Positions 17,817-26,258 of a stretch of DNA of 64,000 nucleotides are shown piece by piece. The first letter of the stretch is position 1; each line of letters starts with the position of its first letter. Below the pieces are notes generated by a model. That model saw nothing but the letters and a program-made list of their open reading frames with translations, had not been told where the DNA came from and ran no database searches. Both the position numbers and the translations under genes were made by a program. Source of the DNA: CAYWWY01 sp964580185 (GTDB taxonomy: Bacteria > Thermotogota > Thermotogae > MWEM01); NCBI GenBank assembly GCA_964580185.1, contig CAZOJQ010000012.1, positions 1 to 64,000 of the forward strand, written 5' to 3'.

Positions 17817-19886
17817 TTATGGAACATACCGGCGTACGACATGGGGCATGAGGGATTCACGCGTCATATAAACCGGTTTGAATTCCTTTTGAACAAATAG
17901 CAATGACTGATCGGAATAATGGGGGGAACTCGAATCCATGGTCGCGCTTCCAAATTGGTGAATGCTTTCGCTGTACAGGGTTCCAGCGCGGTCCCATTGG
18001 ACAATCATGGTATAACAATCTCCAACAAATCCCTGCAAGCGGCCATCATGAGTCAATTCGCCATAGATGGCAAATAGAAGGTCTGGTCCGCCTCCAACGG
18101 AAAGATCCAAATCTCCTCGCCGCAATCGGTTCACTTGATTCCATGGAACGTGGACCGATCCAAAATAATCGTCCAGGTGCGCAACGGCTTTCTGGAAGGC
18201 GTCGATCCACTCATGTTGGGTCATTCGGCTGTTGACAATTCCGGAAGGATTGAACGACGAAGGATTCTGCTTCCGGGCGTACGCCAAAGCCAAGACAAAA
18301 ATCGAAGGCGCTGGTTCCTGTTCGGAAGCCTGTAGATCCCATTCAGAAAGCAGCTTCAACGCTTGAAGCTCTGAATCGGTCCAAGGGAGATCGGCGTGTT
18401 GGAGCCATTCGATCCAAATCGGAAGATCGGATCGGTCTGAGTACCGATCATCGAACTTGATCTCCAGAAAATAGTCCCAATCAATATTCTGAGCGGATCC
18501 CAATCGTTCCAACCCGCGAAAAGCCCGATTGGTCATCCGCGTTTCGATTCCCATGGTTGAGCAGAATGCTTCTGGTGTGGGGTTTTCTTCCCCCTGCGTT
18601 GTGAAAAAGGGACTGCTGTTCGCGTTTTGGATAAATCCGGAAGCCGGATTCACGACCCAGGGAAGCTCATCCAAAGGCATGTATGACTCCCACAAAGTCT
18701 CTGAAGTGTTGCCGGGAAGGACGGAGGTCCAATCATACCCAGGGTTGCGCTGAGGAAACAGGGCATAGTAAACAAAAGCAATTGTGCCCTCGTGGTCGGC
18801 ATAGCCAATGTTGAACATAGGCATATGGCCATGAGCAAGCGCCGCTTTCCATTCTCCAAAGGATTCAGCCCGATTCATTCGATACAGCTGTTCGAAAACC
18901 CCCAACCGATCCATACCAGCGAAGCGAAATGAGAATGTGCCTTCTGGATTGCGGAGGGTGGGTCCATAGACAGACCAAAGGATTTCAAAGGGGACAGGAA
19001 TCCGGAGGTTTCCCAAGATTCGCGTCGGAATCTCGACCCATTCCCGTTCCAATGTCAGCCATCGATCATCAAATCGGTATCGATCCGGGTCTTCTGGATG
19101 GATTTCCAGTTCGTACACATCGATCAAATCCGGTCGGTTTACCGTGAACCCCCATCCCAAAAAAGGATTATGGCCCAAAATAACCACAGGTGATCCAGGA
19201 AATAGTCCTCCGACCATATTCCATCCCTCTTCTGAATGGAGATGGGCTTCATACCAAGTGACCGGGCCGCTCCAGGGTTGGTGCGAATTGATCGCCAAGA
19301 GGGTGACATCATCCTTCGTTATAGGCGCTGTCACTGCAAGAACGTTCGATCCCATAGTGATTGAAGGCGCTTGGCTGGGAGAGGAAAGGAGCGGATGTTC
19401 AAAATACTTCATGAGAATAGAATCGACCCCCAAAAACAGAGGAAGCTTGAACATTGCTCCCGCGATGATGTCTTTCCCGCAAATAGGAAACACGGGGGCC
19501 TCAATTTGATCCGGGTTCTGCTCAGCATACTTGTTGACACCTTTGGCATACGCCTCCATCAGAGCGCGGGCCTCTTCGGAAAGCTGAGTTTCATATTCTT
19601 CTTCAACAGTCGGCCAAATTCGCAGAAGATGCGAGTACAGATCGGAAGGGAGATATTGCATACCATAGGTACCGGCCATCTGGCCACGAGCGGAAATGAC
19701 AGATTGCTGGATATGCCAAAAATCATCCTCGCAGTGGGCATACCCCAATCCAAAAGCAACATCCGCATCGGTTTTTCCAAAGATATGAGGAACCCCCCAC
19801 TCGTCGCGGAAAATCTCAACCCAAGAAACGAGGGTAGAAACAAACAGAATCATCAATAGAAAGAACAAACCAAATCGACGCAGCAT
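17817..19886 (-). CDS. Penicillin acylase (S45, Ntn-hydrolase) family protein
   Basis: About 689 residues from the ATG after AAGGAG (near 19886; an upstream TTG is possible). A signal peptide ('MLRRFGLFFLLMILFV') points to export. 'VEIFRDEWGVPHIFGKTDAD' is the family's N-terminal signature. The catalytic N-terminal Ser of the beta chain is in 'ITMGSNVLAV', about residue 180, where autoprocessing would cut. 'NSHQPW' and 'GHNPFLGWGFT' are the typical following motifs. Members hydrolyse amide bonds of penicillins, acyl-homoserine lactones or aculeacin. The substrate here is unknown. The whole protein is close to normal length for the family. Confidence 0.88.
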   Translation of the reverse strand: MLRRFGLFFLLMILFVSTLVSWVEIFRDEWGVPHIFGKTDADVAFGLGYAHCEDDFWHIQQSVISARGQMAGTYGMQYLPSDLYSHLLRIWPTVEEEYETQLSEEARALMEAYAKGVNKYAEQNPDQIEAPVFPICGKDIIAGAMFKLPLFLGVDSILMKYFEHPLLSSPSQAPSITMGSNVLAVTAPITKDDVTLLAINSHQPWSGPVTWYEAHLHSEEGWNMVGGLFPGSPVVILGHNPFLGWGFTVNRPDLIDVYELEIHPEDPDRYRFDDRWLTLEREWVEIPTRILGNLRIPVPFEILWSVYGPTLRNPEGTFSFRFAGMDRLGVFEQLYRMNRAESFGEWKAALAHGHMPMFNIGYADHEGTIAFVYYALFPQRNPGYDWTSVLPGNTSETLWESYMPLDELPWVVNPASGFIQNANSSPFFTTQGEENPTPEAFCSTMGIETRMTNRAFRGLERLGSAQNIDWDYFLEIKFDDRYSDRSDLPIWIEWLQHADLPWTDSELQALKLLSEWDLQASEQEPAPSIFVLALAYARKQNPSSFNPSGIVNSRMTQHEWIDAFQKAVAHLDDYFGSVHVPWNQVNRLRRGDLDLSVGGGPDLLFAIYGELTHDGRLQGFVGDCYTMIVQWDRAGTLYSESIHQFGSATMDSSSPHYSDQSLLFVQKEFKPVYMTRESLMPHVVRRYVP

Positions 19887-19899
19887 ACAAGTCTCCTTG

Positions 19900-20682
19900 T
19901 CAGAAGATATCCATATCAAAAAAGCTCAAAACTACGCTTGTAAACCCTTTGGGATTGGCAAAGACCATATAATGGTCAAATCCTCGGGGCCGTACCAACC
20001 AGGCATTGGGCATCAATCCCGCAAGAAGAAGGGAATGGAACGACGGGGTTATGAGATCGTCTTGCCCAACAATCAGCAGAACCTCGTGATCGATCCCTTG
20101 GATCTTGTCCAGAGGGGTTATCCAATCATCGACGATATCCAGTTGTTTTTTGACTGGGCCCGATTCGGGAAGAGGCGCATTGGCATACTTGCGCAACAGG
20201 GCCAACACTCCAGAGGTATCGATGGATGTTCCATACAGGATGGCTTTGCCTACCCGTTGGGGGTGATGGATCAACAGGTGCTGGATGAACATGCTACCCA
20301 TCGAATACCCCAGCATATGGGCGCTCTCGATTTCCAAAAAATCCATGAGTCGGATCGCGTCTTCGGCCAAGAGGGGGTAAGAGAAGGGTTCGTCTGTATC
20401 TGTAGAATAGCCCATACCGCGGTTATCCATCAAAATGACCTGAAACCGTTGGGCGAGGGTATCGACTAGATATTTGGGCCAATCGTTGATCGTTCCACCC
20501 AAGCCCATCAATAGCAGAAACGGTTCTCCTTGGCCCATGACCGTATATCCGATCTTGACAGATCCGAGATCGGCTTGTTTGGTGGGATCAAGCGTTGCGG
20601 AGAAAGAGACAAGGGAGAGCCAAACAATCAAGATCCCAATTATCAACGGAACCGGTACCCTCTTAAGGTCAAACCAATACAT
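19900..20682 (-). CDS. Alpha/beta hydrolase, membrane-anchored or exported
   Basis: 260 residues. The ATG at 20682 follows AAGGAGG; the longer upstream frame is spurious, as it runs through the macro-domain gene. A hydrophobic N-terminal segment ('VPLIIGILIVWLSLVSF') is a signal peptide or anchor. The nucleophile elbow is 'GYSMGS', the acid is probably the Asp of 'IVGQDDLITP' and the base the His of 'RGFDHYMV'. 'LLMGLGGTINDWPKY' gives the oxyanion-side HG-like motif. Members include esterases, lipases and peptidases; the substrate is unknown. It lies 13 bases upstream of the penicillin-acylase-like gene in the same operon. Confidence 0.88.
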   Translation of the reverse strand: MYWFDLKRVPVPLIIGILIVWLSLVSFSATLDPTKQADLGSVKIGYTVMGQGEPFLLLMGLGGTINDWPKYLVDTLAQRFQVILMDNRGMGYSTDTDEPFSYPLLAEDAIRLMDFLEIESAHMLGYSMGSMFIQHLLIHHPQRVGKAILYGTSIDTSGVLALLRKYANAPLPESGPVKKQLDIVDDWITPLDKIQGIDHEVLLIVGQDDLITPSFHSLLLAGLMPNAWLVRPRGFDHYMVFANPKGFTSVVLSFFDMDIF

Positions 20683-20698
20683 GATCGTACCTCCTTTT

Positions 20699-21271
20699 TT
20701 ATGGGTCCGAGAAGACGCGGAACGACTCCTGAAGAAAGATCGTGGATGTTTCCGCATCGATGTTGCACAACCGGATTGTCTCGATAAACGGAGTTGAATC
20801 AGTTTGAGCAAAGGATTGGATGGTTTCCATGAAGATTCGCGCGCACCGATCCTTTGGAAAGCCGAAGATTCCGGAACTGATTGCGGGAAGGGAAATGTTT
20901 CTGCATTGGAGTTCATTCGCTTTTACCAGGGAATTGAAAATCGCTTGGGAGAGCAGCTGATCTTCATCAGAATCCCCACCCCTCCAAATCGGTCCTACGG
21001 CGTGAATGACCCATTTTACCTTCAAATTACCCCCGCCGGTCACAGCGATCCCGCCGGTAGGTACAGGGCCGTTTTCTTCCACCCATTTCTGGCTTTCTTG
21101 GTCAATCTTCGATCCCCCGGCTTTCGCAATCGCAGCCGCAACGCCTCCTCCGTGAAGCAATGCGTTATTCGCCGGATTGACAATGGCATCGACCCGTTCA
21201 AGAACGATATTGCCCATAACAATCTGCAATTGAAGCGTTTTTGGCAAAAATACCGTTCGGAGCTCCTTCAT
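20699..21271 (-). CDS. Macro-domain (ADP-ribose-binding) protein
   Basis: 190 residues from the ATG after GGAGGG. It matches the macro fold: 'VDAIVNPANNALLHGGGVAA' (ribose and pyrophosphate binding), 'WVIHAVGPIW' and 'SLPAISSGIFGFPKDRCA' (the phosphate-binding loop). The family binds ADP-ribose, O-acetyl-ADP-ribose or related nucleotides and often hydrolyses them. There is no ADP-ribosyltransferase nearby. As the first gene of its operon it sits directly behind an extended -10 promoter. No signal peptide, so cytoplasmic, unlike the exported hydrolases that follow. Confidence 0.92.
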   Translation of the reverse strand: MKELRTVFLPKTLQLQIVMGNIVLERVDAIVNPANNALLHGGGVAAAIAKAGGSKIDQESQKWVEENGPVPTGGIAVTGGGNLKVKWVIHAVGPIWRGGDSDEDQLLSQAIFNSLVKANELQCRNISLPAISSGIFGFPKDRCARIFMETIQSFAQTDSTPFIETIRLCNIDAETSTIFLQESFRVFSDP

Positions 21272-21296
21272 TTCACTCCCTCCTTCGATACCTCCC

Positions 21297-21305
21297 ATTA
21301 TAGCA
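21297..21305 (-). promoter_or_regulatory. Extended -10 promoter of the macro-domain operon
   Basis: The minus strand reads TGCTATAAT, 26 bases before the start at 21271. It is back-to-back with the promoter of the metallophosphoesterase. Confidence 0.55.
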
Positions 21306-21339
21306 TAAACAGGGTCGATCCATTTTCGTTTTGCCTGTG

Positions 21340-21348
21340 TGGTATAAT
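21340..21348 (+). promoter_or_regulatory. Extended -10 promoter of the metallophosphoesterase
   Basis: TGTGGTATAAT with the TATAAT at 21343-21348, 48 bases before the ATG at 21397. It is an exact copy of the recurrent TGGTATAAT element. Confidence 0.65.
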
Positions 21349-21396
21349 AGCCTACCGCAGCAATGGACAGATGTTCAAGCGAAAAAGGGGGCGACT

Positions 21397-22797
21397 ATGG
21401 ATTGGAAGAAAAGCAGCCGCATCTGGGGGATTGTGCTGATTCTCAACCCGGTTGCATCGATCTTTCTGGGTGTATGGGCTTTCTCTTTGCCGGGCACAGT
21501 CGGTTTGGTCCGGTGGGATTCCGAGTACCGGTTCCTGATCGGATTGGTCCTTTCTGCAGGCCTCTGGGCTCCTGCTCTTTGGATCGTAGGCCAATTCCTT
21601 TTCCCGGAAGGCCGAATGCTGAGAAAGGTGTTTAAGGGAACAGCTAGAATGATCAGTGTGCTTATTCTGGTCGCGACAGTGGGCGCTATGAGCTTTCTTA
21701 TGGCCCAGCCCATGATCAAAAGCGGATACAAGCCGCCTCTCCTCCTGGTACCCTCTCACTCAGGCCCATCGGTACCCGACCTGATCCTAGCCTCATGGAC
21801 AGAGCAACCCGAAACCCGATCGGTCGCTTGGGGCATCGAAAATGACCAATGGGTCAGAATCGAATCAATATCCCAACAGATACACCGATTCCATTTTTCC
21901 GGTCTGCAACCGGGCCAAAGCTATGGATATCGAACCGATGGCGGGCCCGTTGTTGAATTTCGGTCGCTGCCCGATATTTCCAATCCGGGTTCCAAACCCC
22001 TACAAATCGCGTTTTCTGCAGATGTCCATTTCGGGAGTTCAAAACGAGATGCGGATCGAACGGATCGAATTTTGCGCCAGTTGTTGGCGATGAAGGAAGA
22101 GTTGGACCTCTTCTGCATTGCAGGGGACATCACGGAAATGGGATTCTTCGATTCGGAATGGAGGGAAGCGATTGATCATTTATCTCCCGTTTTCTCTCAG
22201 ATTCCCATCCTGTCCGTACCAGGCAATCATGATGCCGTTTTTGGCGGGTACCGCCACTACTTAGACTACATGCACCCCTCTCCAAATGCAGAGTTTGAAG
22301 ATCTGTACCGTCGAGTAAGCATCGGTTCGGTTCATTTTTTGCTGCTGAGTGTCCTATCCGGAATGGAAGATGTATCTCAGCACCAGTTGAATTGGCTGGA
22401 GATGCAATTGGCTTCTATCCCTTCGGATCACTGGGTTGTGGTGGTTTCGCACTGTTTCTATTACTCCTCAGGCATGCTCTTCACCGGAGAACCTTGGTAT
22501 GACCATCCCGATACGATCCGTGAATTGACCCCTTTGTTCGAGCAATATGGGGTGGATTTGGTGATCAGCGGACACAACCACCATATGGAAGTTTTGGAGC
22601 ATAACGGAGTCACATACGGAGTTGTGGGTACAATGGGGGCTCCTCTCGACCGGATCGATTACCGATCCCCCGCCTCTGTCTGGCTGCATGAGGACCATGG
22701 ATGGCTGGACATTCAGTGGACGATGGAAGAGGCGGTTCTTCGGTTTTACCGGTGGGATGGCCATCTGCTGAACACTCATCGAGTCACCCGCAGATAG
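21397..22797 (+). CDS. Membrane-anchored calcineurin-like metallophosphoesterase
   Basis: 466 residues from the ATG after AAAGGGGGC. Three hydrophobic segments fill the first 110 residues. A fibronectin-like segment follows ('IRSISQQIHRFHFSGLQPGQ'-type loop, seen around 'FSGLQPGQSYGYRTDGG'). The phosphoesterase domain starts at 'IAFSADVHFG' (D-x-H), continues 'CIAGDI' (GD), 'VPGNHD' (GNHD), a further His in 'VVVSHCFYYSS' and ends with 'VISGHNHHME' (GHxH). This is the full metal-ligand set of purple acid phosphatase-like enzymes. The catalytic domain is probably outside the membrane. Its substrate is unknown. It is monocistronic and converges on the partner-switching operon. Confidence 0.9.
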   Translation: MDWKKSSRIWGIVLILNPVASIFLGVWAFSLPGTVGLVRWDSEYRFLIGLVLSAGLWAPALWIVGQFLFPEGRMLRKVFKGTARMISVLILVATVGAMSFLMAQPMIKSGYKPPLLLVPSHSGPSVPDLILASWTEQPETRSVAWGIENDQWVRIESISQQIHRFHFSGLQPGQSYGYRTDGGPVVEFRSLPDISNPGSKPLQIAFSADVHFGSSKRDADRTDRILRQLLAMKEELDLFCIAGDITEMGFFDSEWREAIDHLSPVFSQIPILSVPGNHDAVFGGYRHYLDYMHPSPNAEFEDLYRRVSIGSVHFLLLSVLSGMEDVSQHQLNWLEMQLASIPSDHWVVVVSHCFYYSSGMLFTGEPWYDHPDTIRELTPLFEQYGVDLVISGHNHHMEVLEHNGVTYGVVGTMGAPLDRIDYRSPASVWLHEDHGWLDIQWTMEEAVLRFYRWDGHLLNTHRVTRR

Positions 22798-22817
22798 GAA
22801 AAAAAGGAGCCTTCCCT

Positions 22818-22922
22818 GTGGATGACCCCTTTCTTAGCAAATTCATGATGGGTGGAATGCTTCAGGAATTGGGTATCGATTTTTGGATCGTCAATCGATT
22901 CTTCCCATCTCGGTACTCGTAA
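22818..22922 (+). CDS. Possible 34-residue small protein
   Basis: A GTG-initiated frame encoding about 34 residues (begins MDDPFLSKFMMGGML, ends RFFPSRYS). It has a good ribosome binding site, AAAGGAG, 8 bases upstream, and starts 20 bases after the metallophosphoesterase stop. It overlaps the 3' end of the convergent anti-sigma-kinase gene by about 60 bases, so its codon pattern is constrained. It could be a real small gene at the end of the phosphoesterase transcript or a coincidence. I recognise no homology. Confidence 0.3.
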   Translation: MDDPFLSKFMMGGMLQELGIDFWIVNRFFPSRYS

Positions 22923-23272
22923 TCGACCTGATCCATCAATTTGCGGACCATATGGATGCCCAGTCCTCCGATTTCCCTCTGGTGCGCAAGCAATGTTGTG
23001 TTGGCTTCCGTTTTCAATAGAGGATTGAACGGGATTCCTTCATCATAGAAGGAAAAACAAATCAAACCCTCTCCCCGATCAATGTGGATTTCGATCTCTC
23101 CCTCTTTCTCAGGATAGGCGTAATGAATGATATTCACGATGATTTCATCGCAGGCAGTCATAAGGGTGAAAATCGTCTTCCGAGGCACCGACAACTCCTG
23201 CAGAACCTCTTCGATGGAACCCATCAGCCATTCAAACTGCTCCATCGTTGCTTTGGTTTTCAACCGTTTCAA
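22862..23272 (-). CDS. Anti-sigma-factor-type serine kinase (RsbW/SpoIIAB-like HATPase)
   Basis: 136 residues. A TTG start lies 9 bases after AGGAGG. It has a GHKL ATPase core: N-box 'TACDEIIVNIIHYAYP', G1 box 'FYDEGIPFNPL' and G2 box 'GGLGIHMVRKLMD'. Such kinases phosphorylate a STAS antagonist and hold a partner protein when the antagonist is phosphorylated. The STAS protein and the SpoIIE phosphatase are encoded just upstream in the same operon, so a complete partner switch is present. No sigma factor is encoded nearby, so the controlled output is unknown. Confidence 0.9.
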   Translation of the reverse strand: MKRLKTKATMEQFEWLMGSIEEVLQELSVPRKTIFTLMTACDEIIVNIIHYAYPEKEGEIEIHIDRGEGLICFSFYDEGIPFNPLLKTEANTTLLAHQREIGGLGIHMVRKLMDQVDYEYRDGKNRLTIQKSIPNS

Positions 23273-23317
23273 TCTCAGGAGCCTCCTCTTCGAAAAGAAT
23301 CAGAAAAGCCTCCTTGT

Positions 23318-23623
23318 TTAGGATACATCCATGATTTCCGTGAACCCTGTGGCTTCGAAGATCTCTTTGATCGTATCATTGGCTCCCACAATCTTCATCT
23401 TGGTTCCTAAGGAATTGACCTTTTTCTGGGCTGTGAGGAGTACACGCAGCCCAGAACTACTGATATAATCCAGTTGGGAAAAATCGAACAAAAGATCACC
23501 TGCTTCTTTTTGGAAGAAGACGGTTTCCAACTCATCGTTCAGTTGTCCAGAGGTGATGGTATCCAGTCTCCCTGAAAGGCTCAGTTTAACGGTGTTTGCT
23601 TCCACGGTTTTTTTGATTTCCAT
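23318..23623 (-). CDS. STAS-domain anti-sigma factor antagonist
   Basis: 101 residues, a full STAS domain. 'DFSQLDYISSSGLRVLLTAQ' contains the conserved Ser (in 'DYISSSG') that the RsbW-like kinase phosphorylates and the SpoIIE phosphatase dephosphorylates. The N-terminal 'VKLSLSGRLDTITSGQL' is the usual first strand-loop. RBS AAAGGAG precedes the ATG. It sits between the kinase-like gene and a gene of unknown function in the partner-switching operon. Confidence 0.93.
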   Translation of the reverse strand: MEIKKTVEANTVKLSLSGRLDTITSGQLNDELETVFFQKEAGDLLFDFSQLDYISSSGLRVLLTAQKKVNSLGTKMKIVGANDTIKEIFEATGFTEIMDVS

Positions 23624-23635
23624 TGGCTTCTCCTT

Positions 23636-24229
23636 TTATCTTTGGGTTTTTTTGATGATCAGTTCGATGGTTTTCAAAGCGATAGACACGATAATATCGT
23701 CCGCAAACCGTTCAATAATGGATTTCTCGATTTCCGATAATTCATCTTTCTCTTTTTCCTTCTTCTGAAAGTGCTTCAGAGACCATAACATGGCTCCTGT
23801 CGGGGCCAGTGCAGAAGCGAAAGAGACCATTTCTTCCGACATTCCGTAAATCATGAAGGGATCTTCCCCAACAGCCATATCGGAAGCCACATAGTCGATG
23901 AAGCTCGTAATCCGGCCGATGATTCCTTTTCGTGGTGTGTTTTTCTTAGTCTTGGATAGCTCGATCAAGTTTTCTCGATGTTCCGCGGACAGCTCTGCGC
24001 TGGCTTTCAGATGAATCTCGAAATCGGCGTCTTTTGCTTCCACCCAAATGGATCCCTCATTTACATCAATAATGGATGAGAAGGCGTTAATTGCTTCTTC
24101 TGCGAGCAAACGGGCAAATGCCGCATCCTTGGAATCAAAACCAAACCCTTCTGCTTGCTTTTCAATGTGATCCAATGCCACCTCTGTTGACGACAGGGAG
24201 CCATCCAGTTGCCATACCCCTGATTTCAT
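23636..24229 (-). CDS. Uncharacterised protein of the partner-switching operon (degenerate HATPase-like N-terminus?)
   Basis: 197 residues, RBS AGGAGG. I do not recognise a named family. The first 100 residues have the look of an RsbW-like fold ('ARLLAEEAINAFSSIIDVNE' resembles an N-box with Asn of 'INA', and 'GSIWVEAKDADFEIHLKAS' an adjacent strand), but the glycine-rich ATP loops are missing. The C-terminal half has a hydrophobic stretch ('MVSFASALAPTGAMLWSL'), then a Lys/Glu-rich coil and an amphipathic helix ('RFADDIIVSIALKTIELIIK'). It could be a non-catalytic adaptor. Its position between phosphatase and STAS genes supports a part in the switch. Confidence 0.6.
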   Translation of the reverse strand: MKSGVWQLDGSLSSTEVALDHIEKQAEGFGFDSKDAAFARLLAEEAINAFSSIIDVNEGSIWVEAKDADFEIHLKASAELSAEHRENLIELSKTKKNTPRKGIIGRITSFIDYVASDMAVGEDPFMIYGMSEEMVSFASALAPTGAMLWSLKHFQKKEKEKDELSEIEKSIIERFADDIIVSIALKTIELIIKKTQR

Positions 24230-24246
24230 ATCATTGCCTCCTTTTT

Positions 24247-26100
24247 TTATAAACCATGGTTGATCGACTTATTTTGGATCATTTCAAGCATCAACATGGT
24301 AATATCATCTGCTTGTTCCGCCCCTGCGGCAAATCGTTCCACCTCTTTACTCACCTCGCGCATGGCTGCTTTTGGATGGATATCGCTCGGAAGAGAATTC
24401 AAAAAACCGATCAGACGATCCGATCCAAACAACGCCCCTGAAGGGTCGTTGGCTTCTGTTACCCCATCTGTATACAGAAAGAGTTTGTCGCCAGGCCGTA
24501 AGGGAATGGTGTTTGTCTGGTACCGGGTGTTGTACATCGCTGCCAAAGCAAGATGGACTTTTGCGGGCAGCCACTCGTACTCTTGCCCGGCTCTTTGGAT
24601 CAAAGCGGGGTTATGGCCAGCGCATGCGTATGTGAAGGATTGGGACGGGATATCCAGTATTCCCATATAGGCCGTGACAAACATATTGGTTTCGTTGTTC
24701 TCGCAAAGGGTATTGTTGGCGCAGAACAAAATCTCTTCCAAAGATCGATCAGATAATGCATAGGTTTTTATAATGGATTTGCAGATCATCATGAACAAAG
24801 CGGCAGGAATTCCCTTGCCTGAAGCATCCGCAATGATCATCCCCAGCTTGCTGTCATCGATCACAAAATAATCGTAGAAGTCTCCTCCCACCTCTTTCGC
24901 TGTATGCATATCCCCACAGATCTCAAACATGCTTCCTGCCTCGAAGGGTCCAGGCAGGGCCGAAAGTTGGATGGACTTCGCAAAAGCCAATTCGGAATCA
25001 ATCCGTTGTTCCGCTACGTGAATCGCGTCTTTCAATGCGTCCACAGTCGTGTTGATCCCGTCCGACAGAAGCTGGAACTCTTTGTTGGTATCCACATGGA
25101 CCTTTTCGTCCAAATGTCCTTGAGTAATCTTGGCAAGAGAATCGTTGACACGATAAATCCCTCGGATCACAACAACCTGGACCAAGCGGGCGATGAGGAA
25201 AAAGATCACACCGAAAAGCAATAGGTTGAACAAAAGCAAGACAGCCGTTCCGCTATCTCGTGAAAAATACATCTCATGGGCTGGAATCTGACCAATGATC
25301 CGATACGCTCCTATGGATCGGTGCGCAAAAAGGCTGGTTCCTCCATCAAAGGTCGTAAGGAAAGAGCCTTCGACTTGGGAAAACAGACTAAGGTCCAATC
25401 CCAACTGAGGCAAATCCTTCCCGACATGCCCTTCATCCAGAGCACTGAGAACCCTTCCGGAGTCGTCGGTGATCAATATACTGCCTGAATTGCCCACGCG
25501 GAATCCTGCGGCCAAATTCCGGATATCGGCCACTTCCATGGCACGGATGAGTTTGTCAGGCGTATAGCCAATTTGAACGATTCCTGGATTGTCTTTCCGC
25601 CCAACCCCCACATATTGAAAGAGAACCTGATCGATTCCTCGGGGCAAAGGGTCTTGAGCAAACCGAAAAGAAGGATTGGAAATAGCCGGCAAGAAAGCGG
25701 AAGACTGATCGGCTGAAGCATAGTCATACCCAAAGAACGAAGAGACTGTTCCTGCAATCAGAATGCCATTTTCATCGGAAATATGGATTTCGTCAACATC
25801 CAATATGGCGCGAAGACGTTCCATAAGGGTCGGATCATCAAGAATCAACGGGTTGAGCGCAATCATTTCCGCAGCGGCTTCCGCTTTTGCGAGGGCGTTT
25901 TCATCTGCTTCCAAGCGGATTGAAAGTAGGTTCTTCTGGTTCAGATGGATTTGCTTTTCTACGTCCTCGATCTTAACCGAAATCAATACCAACGCGTTTT
26001 CCGAAGCCTGTGTGGTAAGAAGGGAAAAGGATAGGATCAACGCGCTGAAAAAAGCGACCATCATAAACACAAACAACCACACCAAAAAAGTCTTCCTCAT
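24247..26100 (-). CDS. Membrane-bound SpoIIE/RsbU-type PP2C phosphatase with extracytoplasmic sensor and HAMP
   Basis: 617 residues. An N-terminal membrane helix ('FLVWLFVFMMVAFFSALILS') is followed by about 250 extracytoplasmic residues that look like a Cache-type sensor, a second helix ('AVLLLFNLLLFGVIFFLI') and a HAMP linker. The phosphatase domain has the SpoIIE pattern: 'GGDFYDYF' and 'GMIIADASGKGIPAALFM' with the metal-binding Asp, 'YACAGHNPALI', 'LFLYTDGVTEAND' and a final 'QADDITMLML'. The role is to dephosphorylate the STAS antagonist in response to an external signal. It is the first gene of the operon, with a good promoter at 26203-26231. Confidence 0.93.
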   Translation of the reverse strand: MRKTFLVWLFVFMMVAFFSALILSFSLLTTQASENALVLISVKIEDVEKQIHLNQKNLLSIRLEADENALAKAEAAAEMIALNPLILDDPTLMERLRAILDVDEIHISDENGILIAGTVSSFFGYDYASADQSSAFLPAISNPSFRFAQDPLPRGIDQVLFQYVGVGRKDNPGIVQIGYTPDKLIRAMEVADIRNLAAGFRVGNSGSILITDDSGRVLSALDEGHVGKDLPQLGLDLSLFSQVEGSFLTTFDGGTSLFAHRSIGAYRIIGQIPAHEMYFSRDSGTAVLLLFNLLLFGVIFFLIARLVQVVVIRGIYRVNDSLAKITQGHLDEKVHVDTNKEFQLLSDGINTTVDALKDAIHVAEQRIDSELAFAKSIQLSALPGPFEAGSMFEICGDMHTAKEVGGDFYDYFVIDDSKLGMIIADASGKGIPAALFMMICKSIIKTYALSDRSLEEILFCANNTLCENNETNMFVTAYMGILDIPSQSFTYACAGHNPALIQRAGQEYEWLPAKVHLALAAMYNTRYQTNTIPLRPGDKLFLYTDGVTEANDPSGALFGSDRLIGFLNSLPSDIHPKAAMREVSKEVERFAAGAEQADDITMLMLEMIQNKSINHGL

Positions 26101-26202
26101 GCGTAATCTCCTTTTTTCGATGACGGTTCATAGATCTTTTTGGGAGATTGCTCCTGTAGTAAAGAATAGAAACGCACCATGATTCTGGGTTCTTCCACGA
26201 GG

Positions 26203-26231
26203 ATTATACGCCTTTTGACCGAGTAAAACAA
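26203..26231 (-). promoter_or_regulatory. Sigma-70-type promoter of the partner-switching operon
   Basis: On the minus strand, TTGTTT (26231-26226), 17 bases, TATAAT (26208-26203). It is about 100 bases upstream of the SpoIIE gene and immediately after the preceding gene's stop on the same strand. Confidence 0.65.
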
Positions 26232-26258
26232 GCATAGAGGCGAGCGACTCGTGTCGAA

